Assembly (NCBI GenBank): GCA_021018995.1
Contig: CM037593.1
Span: forward strand, 32,997,810 to 33,061,809
DNA length: 64,000 nucleotides
Direction of reading: 5' to 3'
DNA from: Chloranthus sessilifolius
Taxonomy: Eukaryota > Streptophyta > Magnoliopsida > Chloranthales > Chloranthaceae
Part shown: piece after piece, positions 45,148-54,628 of the stretch
How the letters are laid out: every line of letters begins with the position of its first letter
Position numbering within the stretch: the first letter of the stretch is position 1
Position numbers and translations under genes: made by a program
The notes under the pieces: model-generated
Database searches by the model: none
What the model saw: only the letters and a program-made list of their open reading frames with translations
What the model was told of the DNA's origin: nothing

Positions 45148-46536
45148 TCATGCACGTTCCCTGCTTCCTGAGCAAAGGATCGTGACATTTCTCCTCGAAC
45201 GATCGGGTTTCCTTGCTTGAATTGGTCGTGGTGCTGCAACTGAAACCGTCTTTCTTTTATCTGTCTCGGGGCAATCCTTGATCAAGTGGCCCACCTTGCC
45301 ACATCGGAAACAGCCCCTAGTTCCCAATCTACAGTCCACTGTTCTATGAGGCTTGCCACACTTTGCGCAAGTCTCCCGAGGTGCGGAAGAAACAGTACGA
45401 GAACCCTGTGTGATAGTGGCACCAGTAGACATGGCAGGGCTCTCATAGCGAATAGGTCTCCCCGACGCAAGTAATGGAAACCTCTGTTGATGTTGTTGCT
45501 GCTGTTGCGCCGGTCTTCCGAAACCCCCTTGAAACTGTGGTCTCTGATTCTGGCCCATGAACCTCGGCTTTTTGTTCACCGGTTCATAGTGCGCCGTTCT
45601 TCCTTGTTCGTTTCCTCCTCTCTGCTGCTCCCTCTGTCGATATCTGTTATTATTTTCCTCTTCTACAACTAACGCCTTGCTCATGACCTCTTCATAGGTC
45701 CTCAGTTGAAATGGAGCTACGCCTCCCCTAACCTCAGGCTTCAAACCTTGCTGAAACCTCTTGGACTTCATCACTTCAGAAGCGACGTAATCCGGAGCAA
45801 AACGGGCAAGTCGTAGAAACTCTACCCCGTATTCTCTCACTGTCATTCTCCCGTGTACTAACTATAAAAATTGTATCTCTAGTTGGTTTCTCACCACTTC
45901 TGGAAAATATTGTTTGTTGAACTCCTCAACAAACTCCTCCCAAGTCCAAGGCAACTCTGGAGTCTCCTGAGCCCGAGTCCGTATCACGGACTTCCACCAA
46001 GGCCCAGCCTCCCCATCCAACATGTAAGCTGCCCATCTTACACTCTCATCTTCCGTGCAAGTTAGCACGCTAAAGACTTTCTCCATTTCCATCAGCCAAT
46101 TCTCAGCGGCCATCGTGTCTGCCTGCCCAGAAAATGAAGGAGGTCTCATCCTCCTAAACTCTGTAAATGATGAGGGCACAGGCAACGCAGGTCCTACAGG
46201 TGGTGTAGGTGGCTGCTGTTCTCTCGACGCATGAGCTGCAAAGGATGCGGCTTGTTGTGCCATGCCAGCTGCCATAGTCTCCATAGTGTGCATCATCCTT
46301 TGTCGCTCCTCTCTATCTTCTTGTCTTTCTCTTACTCTTTCTTGCTCTCTTAGATCTTGATCCTGATGATCTCGATCCTCTTCCTCATGCTGTCTGCTAC
46401 TACTGCCCCCTGGGGCCTCAGCACCTCCTAAAGGCACTCTATTGGTAGGAGAGATGAAATCATCTCCACTACGCAAACTCCTTTGATGGCCTCCCCTTGG
46501 TCGGCCTCTCCCTCTAGCTGACATTTGCGGCTGCAT
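45148..46536 (-). pseudogene. Gag of element 3
   Basis: Starts at the ATG at 46536 (MQPQMSARGRGRPRGGHQRS, basic). A helical Glu/Arg stretch follows, then the gag core: FRRMRPPSFSGQADTMAAEN, WAAYMLDGEAGPWWKSV, FNKQYFPEVVRNQ. An in-frame TAG at 45862-45864 separates it from MTVREYGVEFLRLARFAPDY. Two zinc knuckles follow: CAKCGKPHRTVDC and CFRCGKVGHLIKDC. It forms the particle and packages RNA in intact relatives. Confidence 0.9.
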
Positions 46537-46610
46537 TTGAAACTAAAGTTTCGTTAGCAGAAGCCCCTATGTTCTGACGAAAGAACCCTTGTCAGAATTG
46601 CTAAAAGAAA

Positions 46611-46625
46611 ATGGTTTTGATACCA
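46611..46625 (-). other. Primer binding site of element 3
   Basis: The minus strand reads TGGTATCAAAACCAT four bases inside the LTR. Its start TGGTATCA is that of plant initiator tRNA-Met primer sites, the common primer of chromoviruses. Confidence 0.8.
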
Positions 46626-46629
46626 ACTA

Positions 46630-49277
46630 TGACAGCCCGGATTTCGGCACCCCGAAACCCGTGCCATCAGCACGATCATCTTGACCGTGCCCCTTAGCTA
46701 AGCACGGAACACTGGTATATCAAGCATTGCAATAAAATAATAAACGAAATTGCGGAATTTGAATCTATATTAATTAACTCTCAGAAAGACAGTTCTACCC
46801 TCATGCCTCTGCATGAATGGAGAACCGATCCGAACCATCGATGATAGCAATCATCACGGATGGTTCGTCCCAAAAGAATAATCCAAAACCCCATATACAT
46901 GGTTTTAAACAAGATCAAGGCTGGACATACCAAGCCGTACAAAATCTCTCCAAGAACTCTCAAAGTGGCACAACGGAGTCCTCTAGAAGAAGTCCTCTGG
47001 AGGTGGCTCCAACTCTTCACGCACAAGGTCCGACTCGAGGATCGATCTCCTGAAGGCGGCAAATGCTAGTAGTGGACCTGTGACGTATAGTCTATAGGGT
47101 GAGCTACATCCTAGCTCAATAGGAACAAACACAGTTTGAACATATAAATTATAACTCACATGTATTCCATGATATGCCATGCATGATGTATCTATGCTTG
47201 TTAATGAAAGCAGTATTAAAAGCATTTCGTTTCTTGTTGATTTCTTATAGTTTCATTTACCCATGAATGATGCTGAGAAGGCCTAAAGCAAAACTTAAAC
47301 TTTTAACTTAAGTAGTCCCCGAGCAATATAGCATCGAGCCCCGATGAGATACCCTTCATCGTCATCTATATAGACAGCTTTTAATGTATTCCCCGAATAC
47401 CATATAGTACCCAAGCCCCTTTCCCCGGGATTGGTGGCGGGTTTCACTTGTCTCAATCAACACCCCTGGGTGTGTTTTATTATGTAGCGGATAAGCCTCG
47501 ACCGGCCTACGGTTTCAGCCAGATCGGGTCACGGATTTCGCCGTGTCGGGCCGTGGATATCCCGCCACGCCGGTGGGGTAACCTATCAAACCTCAAATAA
47601 CAAAAATATCGGTGCCTTACATATAGTTATTCACCGTGTAAGTGTGCTATCTTATATCAGTTAGGCCCTATCAAACATGATTCAATCTTTGGATACATCC
47701 CTGGGATGTATCCATTTACTTGCATCACACCTGATGCTCTTATCTCTTTACTTCTTCATCCCCTGGGGATGGCTCATTAGTTTACTCTTATGAATATCAC
47801 ACACACACACTTTTCACAATTCTTTAAGCAGTAAAAATATTTGAATGGAAATTTATATCACTACATACATGCTCTTGTAAAATAAGGTACATGTTCAAGG
47901 TGTTCCCTACCTCAAGTCTTCATTTGTTCAATGCATCAAGGTCCCACGTGGCTCCTTGTGCACTAGTCCACACGTACCACCTATGGTACCACATATGAGT
48001 GAAACACATCACAAAGGATGCAATAAAGAAGGTATAAGATCCCCCAAGAATCTTAAAGTCAAACCTAAAAGTCAACATAGTTTATCTCAGTCGATTAATC
48101 GAATTCCAAAATCGATTAATCGAATCTGATTCGATTAATCGATTTCCAAAATCGATTAATCGAAGGTCAATATCGATTAATCGAATCAATTTCGATTAAT
48201 CGAAATTCTCCTTTTCGCAAAGTCCATTCTCAGTTCGAACAGTCGAGTTTTCATTCGATTAATCGAATCCAATTTCGATTAATCGAAATTCTTCTTTTCG
48301 CAAAGTAAATTCACTCAATAAATGAGTTTTCATTCGATTAATCGAATCCAATTTCGATTAATCAAATCCTTCTTTCGCAAAGGAGACACTCATCAATAAA
48401 TGAGTTTCACAAGTTGATTAATCGATTCCAAATCGATTAATCGAAAACTAAACTCGATTAATCCAAATCCCATTTCGATTAGTCGATTTTCATAAGTCAT
48501 TTCCTTCAACCTCGGGGTCCACTGAGAGTTCTCAGTCGATTAATCGATTCCCAAATCGATTAATCGAAATCCAAAGTCGATTAATCGAAATCCAATTCGA
48601 TTAATCGAAATCGGGGTCCTCTGACTTTTCAACTTCCTGGCCAATTTCGATTAATCGAAACCCAATTTCGATTAATCGAAATTGTCAGATTCAGCCCCTT
48701 TCGAGCTGTTCTTCCCAATCTTTTTCCATACCTTTTTCCTCTATTTTTCTAAGCCATTATCCTATGATTTAACCCACATTTAACTGCAACTTAACCCCTA
48801 TAATCTATGCATCTTATTTACAAAAATTTTACCTTGAATAGATCTCAAGTTGATTTCAAATCTAGGGTTGGAAGGCTAGGGTTCCAGCTTTGGTTTCTAA
48901 CGGATTCCTTGCGTTGAATCAGCCTCTTTAATGCTTGAATCCTTCTTCCAATCACTCACAATAACTCTTGCTTGATCACCCTCTTTACTCCTCTCTCTCT
49001 CTTCTTTACTCCTCTCTCAACAACTCAAAACTCTTGATCTTAGGGTTATTAACTCTTTTTATCCTCTTCCTCACTTGTGTGTTGAGCACATACACCGCGG
49101 TAGGTGTATGCGACTATACCTTCGCAACACACACCACATAGGCATTCTATTTCTCACATCTCATCCGTTCATCACACTACATACTAACTGTTGGACTTCC
49201 ATTTGGTCAAACCTATGACCGATCGGGCATGGATCCCGCGGTCATAGTTTAGTGTGATTTTTTTCGGGTTATTATCA
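46630..49277 (-). repeat. 5' LTR of element 3
   Basis: It ends GGGCTGTCA at 46630 on the minus strand. At its other end the expected GGGTTATTACA reads GGGTTATTATCA (49268-49277), so the terminal bases are altered. It has the same internal order as 36074-38687, with a better preserved palindrome array at 48091-48690. Confidence 0.9.
48091..48690. repeat. TCGATTAATCGA palindrome array in the 5' LTR of element 3
   Basis: The first six palindromes (48091-48205) have centre spacings of 21, 19, 21, 21 and 19 bp. Many are extended to TTCGATTAATCGAA. The palindromes are better preserved here than in the 3' LTR copy (37530-38105), as would be expected if loss is by random mutation after insertion. 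Confidence 0.85.
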
Positions 49278-49492
49278 GGGAGGGTGTGGTAGATATAGTA
49301 AGTGATTGCATCAGTCATCATTCACTGGTTTTTGATTTCATTCCTAGGAGTATCCTGAAAGGCTTCCTATTTATCGTTCAAAAAATTTTAAAAAAGTGGA
49401 AGAAGGGTAAGGCTTAGTGATGTGGGGAGTAGTTTGTACCTAACGCTTTGAAAAAGGGATGAGTAACAATCTTTTTCTTAGAGGGGATACGG

Positions 49493-49707
49493 CATGGATC
49501 AAAATTTCGTCTGATACCGATATGTATCGGACGATACATATCGATATCATAGCTGAACGATACGATGCATCTAATGTACCGTATCGTTTTGTTGTATGGT
49601 AGATATCGAATGTAACATTCAATGTATCATTCGGTATCGGACGATATCGATACGTATCATTTTGGAGCTCGGACGATACGTATCGGTAACCCAAGATTTT
49701 GACCCAT
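49493..49707. mobile_element. Mutator-like MITE (215 bp)
   Basis: The ends CATGGATCAAAAT and ATTTTGACCCAT are inverted repeats. It is flanked by GGGATACGG (49484-49492) and GGGATACGA (49708-49716), a 9-bp target duplication. Element 2 at 23248-23256 has a single GGGATACGG with no insert. The interior is built of GATACGTATCG-type palindromes, including a perfect 12-bp-arm hairpin at 49518-49543. It has no ORF. The 9-bp duplication suggests Mutator-type mobilisation. Confidence 0.8.
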
Positions 49708-50274
49708 GGGATACGAGGTGCCATGATCGAGCTCTTCGTCATATTTCGGTACCATCAAAATCTCATATTCTATGGTTAGCAAGAGTTTGTCCTCCTTCCG
49801 TCACCTTACAACGATATCTAGTAGTATAGGGACATCAGGGATGCCCTCACAGCTTGCGTTTACATTTCTAGAAAAGTTACTAGAGATATCCTCACGGCCT
49901 GCTTATGCTTCCCTGAGCTCATTGACTTGTTCATTCGTCGTATTGCTCTCACTCGATTTTTTTAATATATATATATATTTTGAAAGCATCCTGCTAGCGC
50001 AAGAATAATGAGTTTTGATTGAATCTAACATCTTTATTTTTTTTTGTTCTAACTTCTCTAATGGCAAGAGAAGGGAAATGAGGATCGAGTGTTACTTATG
50101 CTTTTGAATGAGGTTAGGTATGTCACTAATCCTTTGATCATATTGTCCGAATAAGAAAGTGGGCGATAAATTGGAGGTCTTAAGGATATTTTGAGAATTA
50201 AAGGTGTACGACCAAAGAACGAGTCATGGTGACCACGGGGGCGGTAAGTATAAGTATCTAACTAAGGGTAATAT

Positions 50275-51520
50275 TTTCTAAGGTACATGGCGTTCCAAGG
50301 GCTAGGGAGTTCTTTCCCGTCTTGGTTCGCCAGTTTGTATGCATTCCTAGGGTAGTTATAACATAAGGGCCTTTTCAGTTCGGTTTCAGTTTTCCTTTTA
50401 GATGGGAGTGCTTGGAAGGCATAATTTTCTTCAAGACTAATTCTCTAATATTAAAGGTTCGTTCAAAGACTTTCTTATCATTAGCCCTGGTCACTCTCCT
50501 CTGATATACCTAGAGTGATCAACTACCCTTAGACGTGTTTCATCGAGCTGCTCTAGCTACGTGAGTAGGGCAATTCTCCTCTTGTCTAAGGATAGCTCAT
50601 CATCGAGTTAAATCCGTAAGGATGGTACTTGTTTCTCATATGGTAGGACTACCTCCATCTCGTAGGTAAGGAGGTAGGGAGTTTGGCCAGTGGCCCTACG
50701 AATAGAGGTCCTATAGGCCCAGAGTGATTCTAGTAGTCGCTCGGGCCAGTCAGCTCCATTGCTTGTCTCTACTGTATGTTTCAGAATTCGAATCAGCATT
50801 TTGTTTATAGCTTCTGCTTATCTATTTCCTTGCAGGTAGTACGATGATGAGTGGCATAGATCGATGCCGAACTTCTTACATAACCTTTTCATCTTCGCTG
50901 CGATGAACTATGGTCCGTTGTCGGTGACAAACATCCTGGGTACTCTAAACCTGGAGATGATATTCATAACGATAAACCTCATGAGGGTTGAAGCAGTGAT
51001 TCTGATGTAAGATTTAGCTTCTGCCTATTTGGTGTATTTCGTTAGTATGAATGCGTGCTTGTGAGTGTTCCCAACTATGTTTGTGAAAGGTCCGATGACA
51101 TCGAAAGCCCACATCAAAAATGGCCATGATGAGGTCATATTGTTCAATGCAACTGATGGACCTTTGATGAGTGCGGCGTGTTCTTAGCATTGTTTGTAGA
51201 ATTGGATGTAAAGGTGGCAGTCTCTTATTATCGTTAGCCAGAAGTAGCCTTTTCATATGATTTGATCGGTGAGTCTGTCTACCGGTGTGGGCGCCACAAC
51301 CACTAGCGTTTGCTTCTCTGATGATGTATTATCCTTCGACGGCTGTGATGCATCGTAGCAGTACTCCTTTGGTGAAGGATTCTTTGTATAATATTTCACC
51401 AAGTATGTAGAATCGAGCGCATTAGTTCCTTATAGTCTTTTGTTCGATCTTTGTAGCATATGGAGGAACGTGTTGATGCTTCAGGAAGTTCTAGATGCCG
51501 AAATACCATGGCTGTCGAAA
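50275..51520 (-). pseudogene. Integrase of element 4, decayed
   Basis: The frame 50608-50799 gives SNGADWPERLLESLWAYRTS, IRRATGQTPYLLTY, the end of the integrase core. The part to its left resembles an integrase C-terminal domain (GKLKPN, GPYVI) in broken frames. The region 50880-51250 corresponds to the core and zinc-binding part. It is homologous to 23855-25100 in element 2 and slightly better preserved in the ALWAYRTS block. Confidence 0.65.
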
Positions 51521-51532
51521 TACTAGTGGCGA

Positions 51533-52480
51533 TAGTATTGATGGGTTAAGGAGGTACTTCTTGATATTATAGAAGGCTTGCTGACACTGGTCATCTCATT
51601 TGTACTCAGTTCCTCCTTTAAGTAGTATGTAGAAAGGATCGCATTTATCTGAATGATGGGAGATAAATCTCCTGATGAATTGTAATCTTCCTATCAGACC
51701 TCGTAATTCTTTGATGTTACTGGGAGGTGGCATCTCAAGGATGGCTCTGACTTTTTCAGGGTCTACTTCGATCCCTTCCTTGCTAACTATGAAATTGAGT
51801 AATTTTTCGGAGGTGACTCTGAAGACACATTTCTTTGGGTTCATTTTTAGCTGATACTTCTCAGCTTTTTATAACACCAGTCTGAGTGCTTCAACATGTC
51901 TTGCTCACATTTGGGATTTTACTAATATGTCATCGACATAGACTTCTACACATTTATACATCATGTCGTGAAAAATAGCCATCATGGCGTGTTGATACGT
52001 GGCTCCTGCGTTCTTGAGCGCAAAAGATATTGCCAACATAGTAGTAAGTTATCCATAGTGTGGTGAAAGAAATCATCTCTTGGTCGAACTCTTCTAATTT
52101 GATCTGATTATACCTAGAGAAATCATCCATAAAGGATAGCATCTCATGTCCAACGGTGTTGTCTACTGAAGTGTCAATGTACGAAAGTGGGAAGTTGTCT
52201 TTTAGGCATGCCTGGTTGAGGTTTCGAAAGTCAATGCAAACCCTTACTCTGTCATCTTTCTTAGAGACAGGTACAATATTGGCGACCCATTTGGGGTAGA
52301 GGATGACTCGGATGAATTTGGCTTTGTGTAACTTGTCAACTTTCTCTTTAACTTGAAGGGCTATTTGTGGGTGCATCCTTCAGAGTTTCTGATTAACAGG
52401 CTTTGCATTGGGTTCCAAGATAGGGTGATGTTCTACTAAACTTGGGTCTAGACCAGGCATATCTTCATAGGACCATGCAA
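51533..52480 (-). pseudogene. Reverse transcriptase of element 4
   Basis: MHPQIALQVKEKVDKLHKAK, IRVILYPKWVANIVPVSKKD, VCIDFRNLNQACLKDNFPL and LSFMDDFSRYNQIKLEEF are seen in 51954-52376. The catalytic loop, left of 51954, keeps YVDD. Then NPKKCVFRVTSEKLLNFIVS and LIGRLQFIRRFISHHSDKCD (51596-51844). It ends at a deletion that removes the RNase H domains and part of the connection to integrase. Confidence 0.8.
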
Positions 52481-52970
52481 AGGAGTCGTGGTGTTCTGGC
52501 AAAACTTGTACGATTTGTGAACGTTCCTTAGAGTTGAGCGTTGCACTAATTAGTAGCTTCTTGGGTTTCTCTTCAGTGCCAAAGTTGATTCCTTCTGTAG
52601 GTTATGCGGCAGCTTGGGTTTTCTCATCGAAATGCTTGATGACCCGTTGGAAGTCCTGCGCCTCCTCGGTGACATGTGTTCCTTCTTCATCCTCGGTACG
52701 CTCGTACACTGCAAAATTGCTACACTGGGGATTCGATTTTGTGAAAGGTAGCCCTTCATCGGTATAATTTATGACTAAGAGATCTTTGGTAAGGTGAAGG
52801 TTAAGGCTATTGATCCTTTTCTCAAAGTCGCGAAGTATCTTATCTGGTATGATCACTGGCTTGCTGTTTTGCCTAGATGCCTTGTGTCTTCGTGGGGGAG
52901 AGGGGATAGAAGTCTTAGGAGAAGAATCTCCTTGTTGGTCGCAAAATTGATTCGGGATGAAGGGTTCCTT
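52481..52970 (-). pseudogene. Pre-RT linker of element 4
   Basis: Homologous to 27009-27560. IIPDKILRDFEKRINSLNLH and TKSNPQCSNFAVYERTEDEE are shared with few changes. It runs leftwards into the reverse transcriptase lead-in. The similarity to element 2 ends at about 52970. Confidence 0.7.
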
Positions 52971-53149
52971 TCATTTATGAGGTTTTCTGATTTTTTTGGA
53001 TTTTGTATTTATGAATTTTTAGGGTTTTCTATTTTTTCTATTTTTTTAATTTTCGATAGTAGATATGGTACAAAGTCGGTCACCTGACGAGGTACCGAGA
53101 GAGTTACTTCATCTAACTGAGGGAGCGAGTCGGCTGCTAGAGCCGTTCA

Positions 53150-53977
53150 GATAATTCTTTGGAAAATGTGGACTTGTTCTGAATTTGGCATTTTTTTTTG
53201 AGTCCTCATCTGATGAGATCTTTTGAATAAGCGACACTGGCGATAGTGGCATTGACGTTCGGATTTCCTCTGCCACATTGATTGCCTCGTCTTCAAAGAG
53301 GCTCTGGAGATCGTAATCGGTCGAACTATCATCTTCTGAGTTATAATGCGATTGCTCTTGCTATCGAGGTGAACTCCTAAGGGAGCCTCAGGGGTAGTGA
53401 ACTCTCTCCCTTGAAATTCATAATATGTTAGGATGAATACGCACGTTCGGCAGTGAGGCTGGTAATGGTGAGAAATGCAGAGAGATTCCCAAGGGCATTC
53501 CCATCCTTCTGAGTCGGAGTCAAGGTTGGTATCGAACTCATCTTCCTGATCTAATAATGCCTGAAGTCCTTAGTTGGCATGCTCCATAAACTCGAGTGCA
53601 GGGAGGTCTATCCAGTAGTCCTCATCATCGCTCGGAGGGGGTTGCCACTCTTCTTTGAGAGATTTCTAGAATATTTGGAGTTGTGGCGCATCTGGGGATG
53701 GAGGAGTATCTAGTTCGAGTTCTTCCTTGACCTCGATAAGAGCGATGTGATCATTCTCCATGGTTGTGGTTTGCCGAATTTCTCGTAAGAGAGCCCTTTC
53801 GCACCGTATGAAGATAGATGCACACAAGTTACAGTACGACGTTTCTGGATAAGGGCATCGGCGAGGGCACTGCCAGTGATGGAGTATAGGTTGATAATTG
53901 AATTCACCATCAGAATTCGAATTGGTGTTCAAGGAGAGATTAACTTCTTCAAGCAATTTTAGATGTTCTGCCCTTAG
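53150..53977 (-). pseudogene. Cys-rich acidic frame of unknown family
   Basis: The minus strand from about 53977 to 53150 reads mostly open in one frame. It contains HWQCPRRCPYPETSYCNLC, then acidic ELELDTPPSPD and DDEDYWIDLPALEF, then WECPWESLCISHHYQPHCRT followed by C. The two Cys/His blocks have similar spacing (C-x3-C or C-x4-C, then C-x2-C) and look like a duplicated zinc-binding module. It sits where gag/protease would be expected in a Tat element. I do not recognise the family. Confidence 0.4.
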
Positions 53978-54628
53978 TGTAAACACCCCCATTTTGCCCT
54001 CTCGGAATATACAAATCTGTTCAGTCAATCTCCTTTGAGCCCTCAACCCTAATGTTGGGCCATATACTGAAAAAATAGTATGTGTCTGGACACAGGCTGA
54101 AAGAATAGCTCTGTGACTCAGGCCCCATGACCCTAATGAGGGAACCATGCACTGAAAGACTAGTATATTGCTAAACACAGGCTGAAACTATAGCTCTGTG
54201 GATCAGATCCCAACGTAGGGAGACTATATAATGAAACAATAGTATATAGTTGGAATGCAGACTGAAACAATAGTCTTACATTTCAAACCCCTTTGCCCTA
54301 ATGTGGGACTATATACTGAAACAATAGTATATGACTGGACACAGCCCGAAAACAATAGCTCTGTGGCTCAGACCCCATAACCCTAATGTGGGGACCATAC
54401 ACTAAAATAATAGTACATGGCTGAACACAGGCTGAAATAATAGCTCTGTGGCTTAGATCCCAATGTAGGGAGATTATATACTGAAATAATAGTATATAAT
54501 CAAAATGCAAACTGAAATAATAGTCTTGCATTTCATACCCGACCCAGACCCGGACAGCCCCAAATTATGCACCTGAAACAATGAGTGTAATTCGATCACA
54601 TGTTAAAACACACACGTGCAATCAGCCC
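53978..54628 (+). repeat. Plus-oriented LTR piece interrupted by the Athila element
   Basis: It starts TGTAAACACCCCCATTTTGC, the same end as the element 2 LTR, with a 12-unit hairpin array and the first AATT/GCGC sites (from 54560). It stops at 54628 where the Athila LTR begins. The related piece at 35016 reads through the corresponding site (near 35324) without an insert. A 5-bp AGCCC duplication is expected at the far end of the Athila element. Confidence 0.75.
54060..54535. repeat. Hairpin array with constant loop and variable arms (12 units)
   Basis: Every unit reads arm-CT-GAAACAAT-like centre-AG-complementary arm. Examples are 54472-54501 (11-bp perfect arms GATTATATACT/AGTATATAATC), 54091-54115 (CACAGGCT/AGCTCTGTG) and a unit with AATGCAGACT/AGTCTTACATT near 54255. 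The units come in a recurring order of arm types (CCATATACT type, CACAGGCT type, CTATATACT type, AATGCAGACT type). Confidence 0.85.

Larger units (their letters stand above)
36074..49277 (-). mobile_element. Element 3: Tekay/Del-like chromovirus with accessory ORF
   Basis: Two LTRs of 2.6 kb bracket, from right to left on the minus strand, a tRNA-Met-type primer site, gag with two zinc knuckles, protease, reverse transcriptase, RNase H, integrase with a chromodomain-like end, an internal promoter, an accessory ORF and a polypurine tract. The coding content is nearly complete, with only a few stops and frameshifts. The two flanks do not share a 5-bp duplication: AACTG is on the left and GGGAG on the right. 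The right flank is inside a relative of element 2, the left is not. Confidence 0.9.
49278..53977 (-). mobile_element. Fragment of an element 2 relative (element 4)
   Basis: From about 49280 rightwards the sequence follows element 2 from 23040 to about 27600, with a MITE insertion (49493-49707) and a deletion of about 1 kb at 51520-51535. Beyond 52970 it differs and carries a Cys-rich frame. It is cut on the left by element 3 and on the right by a plus-oriented LTR piece at 53978. Confidence 0.8.

Noticed and set aside
49440..49829. ORFs on both strands across 49440-49829
   Set aside because: They span the MITE, whose palindromic interior gives open frames by chance.
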